Shown here piece after piece: positions 37,284 through 48,871 of a DNA stretch of 64,000 nucleotides. The first letter of the stretch is position 1; each line of letters opens with the position of its first letter. The translations under genes were made by a program, and so were the position numbers. The notes below the pieces were generated by a model. It saw only the letters and a program-made list of their open reading frames with translations. It searched no databases and was not told the DNA's origin. The DNA is from Lindgomyces ingoldianus (taxonomy: Eukaryota; Ascomycota; Dothideomycetes; Pleosporales; Lindgomycetaceae), in assembly GCF_010093535.1 (NCBI RefSeq), contig NW_022985185.1, positions 615,256 through 679,255 on the forward strand. Direction: 5' to 3'.

Positions 37284-37872
37284 GCAAGCGATGCGTTATT
37301 TGCAGACAATACACTAAATAGAAAAAGCTTTTAGGGCTATGTTATTTAACTATTTAGCAGATAGATTGCATAGTAAGTAAAGAAACAAGATATAGTCACA
37401 ACATTAACAACAAAAGCAGAATTACTTGCACTGTCCTCAGTTACTAAGGAAGCTATGTTTATAAGAATGCTCCTTAACAAACTGCAGGTTAAGCTGCCTA
37501 ATTTAACTATTATAATCTAGTGCAACAACAAGCAGACAATCTAACTAGTAAACAAAGAGATATCTTAACTTTAAACTAAGCTCTAACATGTTAACATCTA
37601 TAACCACTAGCTCTAACAGGAAGTCTCTTAACAAACAATTAAGGTTGTCTATGTCCCCTCTAGCGAGATGCTTGCAGACAGACTTACTAAAGCGCTTCTA
37701 GCTAGCAAATAGCCAAGCTTTCTTTAGCAAATTTGGCTAGTTAACGTCAGGGAGAGGATAGTCAGTTAGGAAGCGGATATAGAAGAGATTAAAGCAAGAA
37801 TGGAAGCCCTAGAAGCATACTAAGGTTGCGCAATTAGGAACCAGCTTAAAGCATGTCCAAGCTGAGGGGGTG
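37284..37872 (+). pseudogene. Copia G RNase H C-terminus and polypurine tract
   Basis: It resumes the G frame after Copia E: ALFADNTLNRKS, then TTKAELLALSSVTKEAMF, then VPSSEMLADRLTKALLASK at about 37650-37710, the classic end of Copia RNase H. Only a few TAG or TAA codons interrupt it, so it is among the least mutated coding stretches. It ends with a polypurine tract GCTGAGGGGGTG (37861-37872) directly before the LTR. Confidence 0.88.
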
Positions 37873-38193
37873 TGTCAGATATGCGCACCTACTGTCAAGA
37901 CAGGAGGAACGTTTGACGAAAGCTGCTACATAGTACGAGCAATAAGCTTGAACAGTATGTTGCTGCAAATTGCTGCATGTTGCAGCATTTTGCAGCATTT
38001 TGCAGCATGTTGCAAGCTGGTCGCGCATAGGGCTAGTGCGCGAGGGACTCGGATCGGAAAAACAAAAGCCGAGCAACACAAGTAGAGCAGAAAAAGGATC
38101 GATAAATCAATACAATCAATCAATCATCCCATACATCATATCCAAACCCATCATTCATCTCAGGAAGCCCAGAAACAGTGCTTCAATCTGACA
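37873..38193 (+). repeat. 3' LTR of Copia G (321 bp)
   Basis: It runs from TGTCAGATATGCGCACC to CTTCAATCTGACA, followed by ACAAC (38194-38198), whose partner would be upstream of the window. It contains tandem TGCAGCATTT-like words at about 37970-38012. It is essentially free of RIP. Open frames on both strands inside it are not genes. A longer relative is the solo LTR at 62342-62693. Confidence 0.9.
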
Positions 38194-38331
38194 ACAACTT
38201 ATATTAAGAGGCTATAAAAAGTGTAATAAGTATAAAAGTATATAAATAGTAATAATTTTATTTTTTTTATAGTACTACTAGAAATTAAGTAAGTTATAGC
38301 TTTTATAGCTGTTAATAATAAAAAGCTAATA
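38194..38331 (-). pseudogene. Fragment N of a Fot1/pogo-like transposase
   Basis: About 120 bases (38202-38322) match 53345-53466 in element L closely. On the minus strand they encode the part of a DDE transposase that in the family reads LLIDGHGSH ... LLQPLDVGCF, here seen in RIP form (KIIT or KIKL, then FLQLLN). It abuts the Copia G LTR on the left and the L terminal repeat on the right. A frame running from N into L (38199-38399) crosses two elements and is not a gene. Confidence 0.7.
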
Positions 38332-38787
38332 ACGTACTTCATAGGCGAGTTGCTTACACACCTGAGTCGCTTACTTTTGCTAAGACCCCACCCTAACAAA
38401 CTCTATTATAGCCTATAACAACCTGCTCTAGCACTATATAGTACAGTACAGCCTAGAATATTATTTAGATACTACTTCTGCTTCTTGCTTACACATTTGC
38501 GTGTTATGCCTAGTCTAATTGCACTATCTGCAGCGCCTTTAGAATAGCTTACCTACTTTAGCTTACACCTACTTCTTTACTTTCTTTCTATTACTGCGCG
38601 CTTTAAACTCCTTTAGAGCTGTTAAGTATAAGCTTTTTTAAATTATTAAAGTCTTTTTTACTTTAATTTACTTTCTTTTATATAATTTATATTACATAGC
38701 AGCCTTATTAGCTACTTAAAGCTTAGTAATTTCCTATTACACTAACACTAGCTTATACATAATTATTACTACTCTTTTTAAAACTTT
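38332..38787 (-). pseudogene. L: left TIR and transposase C-terminus
   Basis: After a repeat of about 65 bp, the minus strand reads the tail of a Fot1-like transposase with a CCHC-like end near 38480-38520 (the family has a GHNARTCK-type knuckle; here RHNTQMCKQEAEV after reading stops as Gln). The DNA ends at ACTTT (38783-38787), duplicated by Copia F. Confidence 0.7.
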
Positions 38788-39005
38788 TGTCGCGTATACT
38801 AAGAGCCTTGGCTGGGGCTTAGAGCCTGGGACTGGGGCTCGGAGCCTGGGACTGGGGGCTTAGAGCCTGGGACGCAGCTTAGGATCTAGAGATATTATGT
38901 TCTAAAGCTTAGTGTATATAAGGAGAGCCTTTAGCTCTCTTAGATAGCAGAGTTACTTTATCTAATCTTCTAAACAGCTACTGCTAGGCTATTTTATCCT
39001 CTATA
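38788..39005 (+). repeat. 5' LTR of Copia F (218 bp)
   Basis: It runs from TGTCGCGTATACTAAGAGCC to ATCCTCTATA. It carries three and a half ~20-bp units of the type GGCTNAGAGCCTGGGACTGG, one more than the 3' LTR, which explains the 20-bp length difference. A TATA box candidate (TATATAAGG, 38915-38923) lies in the right part. Confidence 0.9.
38915..38923 (+). promoter_or_regulatory. Putative TATA box in Copia F LTR
   Basis: TATATAAGG is kept in both LTRs (also near 52874-52882), about 85 bases before the LTR end, a usual place for retrotransposon transcription start. No activity can be inferred. Confidence 0.4.
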
Positions 39006-39022
39006 GTTATAGGCCTAGCGCT
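39006..39022 (+). other. Putative primer-binding site of Copia F
   Basis: GTTATAGGCCTAGCGC directly follows the 5' LTR. It shares the GTTAT start and general layout with the same site in Copia E (GTTATGAGCCCGG). The tRNA was not identified. Confidence 0.4.
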
Positions 39023-39099
39023 TTAAGAACCTAGGACAATTCTCCCTATGTAACTATAGCGCTAGCAAAAGCTGTTTAGAAGCTTTTTTTATTAATCTT

Positions 39100-40226
39100 T
39101 ATTACCTTTAAAGCCTATGTTATAGCTAATTAAGATGCTCCTCTCCTAACAGGAGTATACTAGCTTAAGGACTACGTAAGCTAGCCTCTCTAGTTTATCT
39201 AGCTCTAGTTCTATGCTCTTAGCAAAAACCTATAGAACATAATTAATCTAGATAGACTAGACGCTCTAAATCCTATAGACAGCGCTCTAGAGATGCCTAC
39301 ACTTAGAGTAATTACTGCTAAGAACCTCCTAAAAAAGGCTAATATATAGTACTAGACTAATATTACTAAGTACTAAGCTTAATTAAGCAACTAGGCTTTC
39401 TGTGTAACACATCTTTAGATAATCTAGAACTAGGTTAATGCAACTGTTGCACTAGAGCTTCTAGAACCTATAATAATACAGCTTATATTAAAGAACTAAT
39501 CTACTCTATAAGCACTTATATAAGCCTTAAAATAAGAGCTAGCACTAATAAATGTAAGCATAAAATTTTTTATATAAGTAGAGTATAAAGCTTACTTTAC
39601 TAAGGTAAAGCATAGCACTATAACTTTAGAAGCTTAGTACTAGCAGTAGCACTTTTTATACACTAAGGTAAGAACCTATAAGATTCTTAATGTAGAAGGC
39701 TAGCTTACTGCACAAGACTTCTTAGACGCCCTAGCTCTAAAGCTTACACTAGACTAGGCGCGCTCTATACACTAGAGGGTTATAGAGGCTAGCGCACTTA
39801 GTAAAAAACCTCTAATAATTTAAAAAATTAGTAAAATCTTTTTAATAATGCTTTAAAAGCACTTCTTATGTATAAGTAACTAAGGCATAGGTATATTTAT
39901 AACACTTAGTAGATAATTAAATAATAATTTAGCCTAATTTATTTTAGCCTAATTAGGCTACTTGTGCCTATGTAAAGCTCTAAGGCAATCCTTTTATTTA
40001 TAGAAAGTAGTAGACTGCAGAGACCTTATATTAGTAGTTACTAAAAAGCTAAAGAAGCTTAGTAAAACTGCATATTAGAAGATTTTTAAGAGGATTAAGT
40101 AAGTGTAGCATAAAAAAGTAAAAGCTATACTGCTTAAAAAAGGCTATGTAATTCTAAATAAAGCCTCCTCTACTTTAAAAGCTATTAAAAGATTAGATAA
40201 GCTAGCATTTCTAAAAAGCATTATTA
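39100..40226 (+). pseudogene. Copia F gag remnant
   Basis: It can be followed through TAG and TAA codons: ALINVSIKFFIQVEYKAYF, then TAQDFLDALALKLTLDQARS and VIEASALSKKP. The C-terminal part is Lys-rich. The gag assignment rests on position and on the integrase and RT downstream. It is cut by the TRIM at CTGCA (40227-40231). Confidence 0.6.
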
Positions 40227-40231
40227 CTGCA

Positions 40232-40383
40232 TGTAAGGCCGGGATGGCGCTTACGTGTAAGGCCGAGATGGTGCTTACGTGCAACGGGTATATATACTAT
40301 TCTGTACGCAATAATTAACGTTAGTTAATTATTTGCACCTTTTTAGTTGTATTAGCGTAGTAGTACAGAGCTCTGTCCTTACA
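40232..40383 (+). repeat. 5' LTR of the TRIM (152 bp)
   Basis: It opens with two 24-bp tandem units (GTAAGGCCGGGATGGCGCTT then GTAAGGCCGAGATGGTGCTT, each followed by ACGT), then TATATATA (40289-40296) and the palindrome TAATTAACGTTAGTTAATTA. Confidence 0.9.
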
Positions 40384-40682
40384 TAATAATTAACTAACAA
40401 CAAGGACAGTTACGCGTTTAACCTACACCTTAGACAGCTTAGCTAGTTTTTAGACTAAAACGTAAGGCAGCCTCTTTTAGCGCCATGTTGTTGCTGCTGG
40501 GAGGTCTAGTGTATATGGCTTAGCTGGCGTAGGCTACTAAGCGTTGCGTTGTGTTTATCCCGCGCCTCTGGGCCGCAGGTGGTCAGCCTCTGGCCGGTAA
40601 CCGAGACATGCGCATAGGCGCCTCTGAGCTGCGGGTAGGTCATGTGACGCCTGGGACATGCGTCTGCTAAGAAGGGGGATAA

Positions 40683-40834
40683 TGTAAGGCCAGAATAGCG
40701 CTTACGTGTAAGGCCAAGATAGTGCTTACGTGCGACAGGTATATATACTATTCTGTACGCAATAATTAACGTTAGTTAATTATTCGCACCTTTTTAGTTG
40801 TATTAGCGTAGTGGTACAGAGCTCCGTCCTTACA
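40683..40834 (+). repeat. 3' LTR of the TRIM (152 bp)
   Basis: It is the same length as the 5' copy. Differences are mostly G/A or C/T, for example GGGATGG against AGAATAG at its inner, left end, and CTCTGT against the cleaner CTCCGT at its outer end. Confidence 0.9.
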
Positions 40835-40839
40835 CTGCA

Positions 40840-42803
40840 CTTATTAACCTGGTGCTTTTAGTAAAACTAAAAATGCATATAACTATAAATTTTAACATTT
40901 ACTTACTCTCTATAAGTATAATTCTAGATAATAAGAGTGTTATGCACTTAGTAAATAGTATAAAGCTGCTTATACTTAAGTTATTTAAAAAAGCTTAAAG
41001 TTTATATATAGTAAAAGCTAGCACTTAGTTATTTCTAATCTAGAGAATAGAAACTAGAAAGCTTAAAAAAGTGTTAAATAAAGCATAAGAAAAGCGCACA
41101 GAAGATCTTATACTATAAAAGGTAGTTATAGTAGAAGGATTTTATGTTAATATTATCTTAAAAGCTTATTTAAGAGAAAAAGGACTATAGTATTTAAAAC
41201 TTAACTATACACTACACATAAGCACACTAAAAAAGAATAAAGTACTTATAACACTTTACTAAAAACATAACTTTACATTTATTAAATATAAAGCTATTTC
41301 TTTTTACCTACTAGTGTAAAGTGTGCTTTTAAATTGCTAATGCTTATAAACTACATTTTTATACTTAGACTTAGAAAAGCTTTAGCATGCGCGCGTAGGA
41401 CACCTAGGCTCTAAAGCTTTATAGGCTCTAGTTAAAAGCATAAGAAACATATAAATAATAAGTATAAAGTAAGTACACTATAAGCACTGCGCGAGAACAC
41501 ACGCTAAGTAGGTTATATTAAGAAGACTAAAAAAGTAAGCTTTTTACTTATTTTAGAGAATTGCATAAGACATGTTTAATATGCTATTAGGGCGCAGCAA
41601 AGCTCTATAGATAATAATTATTAAGAATAAATATAGTAGTAAAATCTTTTTATACTCTTTTTAAGCAAAAACGCTCTTAGAAATTTAAAAAGTAATAAAG
41701 AACTTTAAAAGCATAGTGTCTAATTAATATAAGCTTTAGATTAGTAAAATATAGTAAAATAACAACACTACTACACTCTCTTAATATAAGAAGTTAAGGT
41801 ATAAGCTTTAGGCAGAGGAATTTAGCATTAATATTAAAAGCTTTTTACTATACACTTATAAGCTAAATAGAGCTGCAGAAAGAGCTAAATAAAAAATAAT
41901 TATAAAGTTTATTAAAATAAGAAGCAGCGTAGGACTCCTTAAGAAGCTCTAGCTAGAAGTAGTAGACGCAGTAACATAGCTGTACAATATAAGCCTGTTG
42001 CACATATACAACTTACACTTACTAAATAAAGTCTTAGACATGTAGTTTACTAACTACTTTAGATACTATAAGCTAGAGTAGGTAAAAAGTGCTATAGCTA
42101 ATTTAAGGCCTAATTAGAGCAAGACCTACATATATAGCTATTATACTTACCTACTTAATAGAAAACAAGCAGCTAGGCATTAAAGCAAAGCTTTAAAGTA
42201 ACTCTACAGGACTACATAGAATATCTTATAGGCTACAAAGCTTTAAATATCTATAAAATATAAGTCTTATTACTTAACTAGGTAATTACTATAAAAAATA
42301 TAGCTTTTAATAAAACATGCTTTTATAAAGATAAAAGTAATAAGCTAATTTTTTAAAAAAAAGCTTTTAAAATTCTTAAAATTCTTAATAAGTAAAGTAA
42401 AATTTATAATGTAAAAAAAGCCTTTAAGATTTTACTTTAAAAGTTAAATAAGTAGTAAAGTAATATACTAAATTAAAAGCTTTAAAAGCATAAGCTTAAA
42501 AGTGTAAAAACTAAAAAGCTTATTAAAACTTAAGTTAGCTAGCTAGAGAATTAGCACTTAAAGGTAGAAGTAACTGTGTAGGTAATAAGTATAATAAGTA
42601 AGTTACTAAAAATTTGCGCAGTTTTTAATAAATATATAGCACTTATTACTTTAGAGCTAACTCTTAAGCTAAAGCTTATAGATAGCTCTACAACACACTC
42701 TATATAAGGTAGGCACAAGCATACTAGTAATCTCTAGCAAGTGCACTTAACTAAAGAAGTAGATTTACTAAGCTTATTAAGTTAAACAGCTAACTTGCTA
42801 GTT
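40840..42803 (+). pseudogene. Copia F protease end and integrase remnant
   Basis: The pre-integrase zinc domain is at about 41380-41500: LQHARVGHLGSKAL, then VHYKHCARTHAKQ (one Cys changed to Tyr). The core follows at about 41550-41960 with AQDMFNMLLGRS, then ISKIQQNNNTT (D changed to N), then NRAAERAKQKIIIKFIK, where the Glu of the D,D-35-E triad is still visible. It ends at TAGTT (42799-42803), the duplication of Gypsy A2. Confidence 0.82.
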
Positions 42804-43121
42804 TGTCACGATTGTGCACGAGTAAGGTTATAGAGCTTCACAGAGGTCTAGTTTAATTACTACGTGAGATATTATAGTAGGTACAAGACGTTGTGTAAGG
42901 AACAGAAAGGTTTAAAAGGAAATTAGTAATTAAATACTTAGCTTAAAAGTCTAAGCACTTTAGGTATAAATTAAGCCTATTCTAAGTTTAGTTAGTGTTA
43001 AGGTAGTTTATGCTTAAGTTTATGTCTATGTTATGTTATGTTTATGTTAGACGTGCACTAATAATACTCTAGTATGCGTCTAATATAGTTATGTCTAGGA
43101 TCTAGGGAGGATACTGTAACA
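42804..43121 (-). repeat. Left LTR of Gypsy A2
   Basis: TGTCACGATTGTGCACGAG (clean) to GGATACTGTAACA (mutated inner end). Confidence 0.92.
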
Positions 43122-46100
43122 GTACCCCCCCCCCCCCCCTTATTAAGAAGGGAATTCTTTACATTAGTAGTTCTAGTATTAAGTTGTCTTTGTTAGAGTA
43201 TAGGTTTAGTTTAGATAAGTATTAGGCGTAGAATTAGGTTACTATAGAGTTCTCTTATAAGGCTTCTGCAGGTTCCTATAACAGTTTATTATATCTAGTC
43301 TATTTTATAAAGTATTTATAGATATATATTTTTTTTATTAAACTAAATCTATTTAATGTCTTTTATAATATATTTTAGTTTATTATTTATAATAATAGGT
43401 TTAGGTGGCAGGTTTAGCTATCTAAGTAGATAGTTAGATTTAAAGGCTGCTTAGCGCAGCAATAATACATAGAACACAGGGTGTATTTTTATGCTATTAG
43501 GTAGAATTAATTAGTAAGCGTATAATAAAACTATATAAGCTACTATAAAGGGGCTAAGGTTCTTTTAATTAAGTTTTTTTAATTATTAGTTTTTTTAAAT
43601 ATTTCTAGCGTCTAGCTAGACCTTCTTGCTAGCTGCATATATAGGGGTAGAGGTTTAAAATTAGTTTATGTACTCTTATTAAAAAGCTTAAGCCTATATA
43701 AGCTTTTTATAAATATATTTAGATATATTTTAAATTTTATTAATAAGTCTATTTACATCTATTACTTATATAAATTAATAAGTTAGTTAGAGGGTATTTA
43801 AAAGTAGTTTAAATTTTATTTAAGAGTAGTATCTATAGTTTACTAAGAATAGAGATACTTATGTTAATTTAAATGTTATGTTATTAGCTTTAAACTATGC
43901 TATAGCTAACTATTTTACCTAGTTATCTTACTAGTAGTTTATGTACACTTATAAAACTTATTTTATTATAGTGTTTATGTTCTTAGTCTAGCTGTTAGTC
44001 TCTAGGTAAAAAGCTATAGATAAATAGAGGATAATTTAGAGCTATTTATAGAGTTTGTCCTAGAAGGCTAAGACAAACTGCGTACCTTTATCTAATATAA
44101 TTATGTTAGGCAGGCTATAGTAAACTTATATGTATTAGTAGAATAACTAGGCTATATTAGGGGCAGTTATAAAGGAACATAGTATTAGGTGTTAATACTT
44201 AGTTAAGTAATTAATAACTACTATAATATTTATATACTTTTTAAATAAAAGTAGGTTTATAATAAAATTAATTAATATATCTTTTTAAGCTTATTTAAAG
44301 ATTAGAAGTAGTTTAAGTAGGCTATTATACTTTTCTTAAAAGGCCTTTACTTTACAGTAAGTATAGCAACATAATATATATTAGCGTACAGTATAGAACA
44401 TGCAGGGCTAGTAGTACTCTCTCTGTAGTAGGTTAAGAGTCTTTCCTCTGCCTAGGTGTTCTTTAACAGGTAAGTTATGTATAATTTAGAGTAGTTTAAT
44501 TCTTAGTTTATTAAAATTAAAAATTATAAGTTAGTTATAGTAATATAGCTTACTATTTTAGTTTTTATAGTTAGCTAGTGTTACCTTTTTTAACTAACTA
44601 GTGCTATTTTAGAGCAGGTCTAAAGTTTCTTAGATAAATTTATTATTTAAATACTTATTAGTAATAATTTAATTAATTATCTAATTTATTTTATTTAAGT
44701 TAAAGTTTAAAAATAGCTTAAGTTAAAGTAAAGTTTAGTGTTAAGCCTTTTACACTTTTTTTTAAGTAAGAATGTTTTAGAATTGCTTTATAAAAGCATC
44801 TAGTTTCCCTCTATCTTAACTAAAATAATAAGTAATTTTAAAATTAAAATAAAATAAGTATTTAAACTAATAGGCTTATTAGTAGCTAAGTTATTTTATA
44901 GTTGCAAAGTACTATAAGTTCTTATAGTTAGATAGAACCTGTATTAAATGTGCTATACTTTCTAGTTTAGGTTGCTATTATTTAAAGTAGTGTACTATAG
45001 TAAGCAATTTCTTATTATAGATCTTATAATTACCTTTTACAAGACTTATTTTTTTTAAGAAATATATAATAGGCCTAATAGTCTTGTCTAGCTTAGTCTA
45101 GGAGAGAACTTCTGCTACTATGTAGTCTAAGGCATTAGCTTTTATAAGTATTAGTAGTTTAAAGTTAAAGTAGTAGAGTATTAAAGCTTTAGTAAAGGCT
45201 TTTTTTAGCTAGTTAAAAAACTATTAGTAATTTAGGTTAAAGTTAAATTAAATTTTTTTTTTAGTAAGTGTAATTATAAGGCTTACTTACTGCAAAAAGT
45301 TGTTAATAAATTATTAGTAAAAGTTAGTAAATTTTATAAAAGCTTAAATATCTTTTATGTCTTTTAGGTATTACTAATCTAGCATAGTCTAAACTTTAAT
45401 AAGGTCTATTTAGATACTATTTATAGAAATTATATATTCTAAATACATAACCTTTAATTAGTAGAACTTACATTTATCTATATTAAGTTATAGACCTACT
45501 TCTTCTATAGCCTTTAGCACTAGGCGTACATGCTGTTTATGCTTTAAAAGGCTATTACTGTAAATTAGAATGTTATTAATATATATAGTGTAAAACATGT
45601 TTAGGTAGAGTTAGAGCAAGTTATTTATAAAATGTTAAAAAGTACTAGGCGCGTTAGCTAAGCTAAAAGGCATTACTAGGTACTTAAATAGTCTGTATTA
45701 GGTCTAAAATGCTGTTAGCTACTTATTACCCTTTACTATTTTTAGCTTATTAAAAGCAGTAATAATATCTAACTTTATAAAATACTTTACTTTACTTAGT
45801 TAGCTTAAAGTTTCTTATAAAAAAAATTAAGTATTAGTTTTTAATAGTAACAGCATTTAGTCCTTAGTAGTTAATATAAAATTAAAGCTTACTTTTAAGT
45901 TTCTTTATAAATAGTATAAGTAACACTACTAGTAAAAAGCTAGCTTAAATAAACCTTTTTTTAGGTTTTTATTAAGGTATTTTTAAAGCACTTTTAATTT
46001 ATTTAGTAACATCTTATATAGTAGCCTATAACTAGGTTATTTACTAGGCTTAAGAGTTATCTAGTAATTATATAGATATTATATTAAAAGCTTATTAAAC

Positions 46101-48151
46101 TTGTTTTAGAAGAAGACATGTAATAAGTTGTAGTAGTTTTAAAGGACTATTATTTTTAAGTTAGTGTGTTTTTAGAGAGCTAAAGCTTAGTCTATATTAA
46201 AAATTATAACTGCGTAGATTTTATAATCTAGTTATTAAGCTAGAGTTATAAATAAGGTAGGTTCTATATAGCAGATGTCTATTTACTGTTTAAGTCCTAG
46301 TTTATGTTTAAATTAAGTAGGTAAAGATTTTTTAAAAGCTTTTTTTTCTTTAAGTTTAAGCAGTTATTAAATTATTTTACATAGCCTATCTTAGTAAAAG
46401 GCCTAGCTTATTAGCCTTACTTAAGTAGTTCTTTTCTAGGTTATTAAAAAGTAGGTCTAAAGACCTTCTATATTAAGTGCTACTTAGGTGTTATTTAGGT
46501 GTAAGTGTAAGCATATATTTTAGCATTAAAAAAAGTTAAAGTTTAAAACTTACTTTTAGTAATTAAAGGCAACTTTATGCTAATACAGCTATAGTTATTT
46601 TAGAATTAAGTTATAACATCTTATATTTATTACATAGAGCTTAATTTACTTCTTATAGTGTTAGTAGGTAATTATAATAGTTATAGTATAAAAAATAAAA
46701 CTTTTTTTAAGTTATTTTTTATTAAATTTAGTTAGGTAAATTATTTAGGTAAGTAGTGTTAATTAAAAATTTAGTTTACGTGCTAGTTTTTTATTAATAT
46801 AACCTATACTGTTTACTTCTAAGTTAATAAAAGCTTATATTAAGGCTAATATAGTTTCTTATTATAAATATATAAAAATATTAACTTAGTACTTCTAGTT
46901 ATTAGTAGAGGACTTAGCCTATAGGTTAGCAGAGATCTAGTGTTAAATTAGTCTTAGAGGGCAACTTAGCCCTAGGACAAGCCTTTTTATAGGCTCCTAC
47001 TGCTATAGCTGTAGCTATGTTAAAAGTAGTAAAAAGAATTAAAGCTTAAATATAAGTTAAAGCCCTTATAAAAATAAAATTAAAATAGTAAAAATTTTTA
47101 ATAAGTGCTAGTAGCGCTACTTGCGTAGACTTAAAAAAGAAAAATAAAGTAGTTTTAGAAAATATAACTATGCTTACTACACTTAAAGTATTAACTTTTT
47201 TTTTATAATCTTTATACTTTTTAGAACTAACTAAAGCATAATTTAAATTAATTTTTATTACATTAAAGTTCTTATTTGCAACTGCGCTAGTTTAGGGGCG
47301 TATTAGAGCTTGTATAGAGAGGAACCTTATATTATTATTATAGGTAGTAATTAGGTTTACATACGCGTTAAGGTTGTTTAGAAGGGGTTCTTCTACTATA
47401 GCGCGTTGCAGTTTAGTTAAGAGGGAGTTATATAAGGCTATAATTAAACCTATTTTATTTAGTCCTATATTAAATGTAAGTTAGCAGAACTTAGTAAAGT
47501 GTAAAGTAAAGCTTTTTTTTTTATTATAAAGTGTTTAGGTAACTTAAGGCTGTTAACTTTTTATTTAAGTCTTTATAAGTTACTTATAAAAACACTATAA
47601 ATTAATTTAAGTTAATAATATTCTTATTTATTAGTAAGTTAATTAAGGCTATTATATTATAGTTAAGTTAAAAGTAGGTGTATAGTAACTAAAAGTGTTT
47701 AAAAGGGAATTAGTCTACATTTTCTTTAAGTTTATATTAAAGCTTATATAAAAAAGAAAGTAAGTCTTTCTATTTTCTATTAAATAGCAAAGGATTAGAG
47801 AGTTAGTTAGATTTTATTACTAAGTTAAAAAAGTTATAGGTTATAGATAGTGTTAAGTAAGAAAAAGTTAAGCTATCTTTAGACTTCTAAGTAAGCTTTA
47901 AGGCTAGTAAGTTCTTAGTTTCTACTACTATAACAGAAGTTAAGGCAGAAATAGACTGCTTAATAATATAAAGCTATTTTTTAAAATTCTTTTAAAAAGC
48001 TTTAAAGCTTACAACATAGTAGCTTTTCTATAAAGTAAGCGCTTTTTAAAAGGCTTCTTAGCTTACTTTAATAGCTTAAAGTTATGTAAGTACTAAGCTT
48101 ATTAGATTAAATTTAGAAGCTATTTTTAGCTAAAGTTTTAACACAACATAA
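43122..48151 (-). pseudogene. Gypsy A2 gag-pol remnant
   Basis: It is colinear with A at an offset of about 13.3 kb. Reading on the minus strand: gag at 48150-46950, protease near 46950-46550, RT with the YINN form of YIDD near 45560-45590, RNase H near 45250-44750, the integrase zinc domain near 44480-44350 and a chromodomain-like tail near 43370-43170. Stops are dense. Confidence 0.83.
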
Positions 48152-48469
48152 TGTTATAATTATGTATAAGTAAAGTTATAGAGCTTTACAGAGGTCTAGT
48201 TTAATTACTACATAAAATATTATAGTAAGTATAAGACATTATGTAAAGAACAAGAAGGTTTAGAAGAAAATTAGTAATTAAATACTTAGCTTAGAAGTCT
48301 AAGTGCTTTAGGTATAAATTAAGCCTGTTTTAGGTTTAGTTAGTGTTAAAGCAGTTTATGCTTAAGTTTATGTCTGTGTTGTGTTGTGTTTATGTCAGAC
48401 ATGCACTAATAATACTCTAGTACGCGTCCAATACAGTTATGTCTAGGATCTGGGGAGGATACTGTGACA
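48152..48469 (-). repeat. Right LTR of Gypsy A2
   Basis: TGTTATAATTATGTATAAG (mutated inner end) to GGGGAGGATACTGTGACA (clean outer end). Confidence 0.92.
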
Positions 48470-48474
48470 TAGTT

Positions 48475-48871
48475 AAAAAATTAACTTTTACTTTTTACAC
48501 TAAAACATTGTCTTCTATAGCTTTAGTTAAAGTAGGTAAGGCACCTTTTAAATATATATATAATAAAAAAAGCTAGAAACTAGCTACATATATAAGCTAA
48601 AGAATACAGAGGCAAGATCCTAATAACCTAGGTAAGCCTAGGGGTGCAGAAAGCAGAGGTATATATATAACGCTCTTAAAAAGAAGTAGTATACACCTAG
48701 CTCTAGTTAATCTAGAGCACCTTTATATAAACTTTTTTAAAGCATTTATTATTTACAACAACAGAGCACTTAAAACACTTTACATAGTGTTTTTTATAGC
48801 TACTTTTTTAAGCAGCTTTAACTAAAAGCTTATAAGCTCTTAAAGAAACTTTTAAAATAAAAAGATCTATA
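48475..48871 (+). pseudogene. Copia F pol piece between A2 and M
   Basis: This RIP-degraded sequence belongs to F, as the flanking duplications show. It should encode the region between integrase and RT, which is poorly conserved in Copia elements. No motif was recognised, but it is Lys- and Ala-rich in one frame. About 400 bases hold nothing else that I can see. Confidence 0.5.

Larger units (their letters stand above)
1..38193 (+). mobile_element. Copia retrotransposon G (5' LTR outside window; interrupted)
   Basis: Three blocks belong to one plus-strand Ty1/Copia element: gag at 1-1690, the C-terminal half of reverse transcriptase at 13713-14219, and RNase H plus 3' LTR at 37284-38193. 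The RT block ends in a Val-Ala-Ser reading that resumes in RNase H at 37284, split only by Copia E with a GCAAG duplication. Gypsy B separates the first two blocks. About 1.5-2 kb of G (protease, integrase, first half of RT) is missing at the 13712 junction. The 5' LTR should lie just before base 1. The block order and the shared frame are seen; the deletion size is inferred from normal Copia length. Confidence 0.85.
40232..40834 (+). mobile_element. TRIM-like miniature LTR element (603 bp)
   Basis: Two 152-bp direct repeats (40232-40383, 40683-40834) begin TGTAAGGCC and end GTCCTTACA, with a CTGCA duplication at 40227-40231 and 40835-40839. The internal part is only 299 bp. It has no coding capacity, starts with TAATAATTAACTAACAAC (possible primer site) and ends with AAGAAGGGGGATAA (polypurine-like). 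This layout is that of a terminal-repeat retrotransposon in miniature, copied only with proteins from another element. The internal part is GC-rich and mostly unmutated. Confidence 0.87.
42804..48469 (-). mobile_element. Gypsy chromovirus A2 (5666 bp)
   Basis: It is full length and the same family as A, with 318-bp LTRs at 42804-43121 and 48152-48469 and TAGTT duplications at 42799-42803 and 48470-48474. It is within a few bases of the length of A. It carries a run of 15 C at 43125-43139 as its polypurine tract (G run in coding sense). Confidence 0.93.

Noticed and set aside
37846..38191. Four frames of 65-77 codons on both strands
   Set aside because: They lie in an LTR of Copia G. Cys-rich readings come from TGCAGCATTT repeats in several frames.
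38199..38399. 66-codon minus-strand frame
   Set aside because: It crosses the border between two transposons (N and the L terminal repeat).
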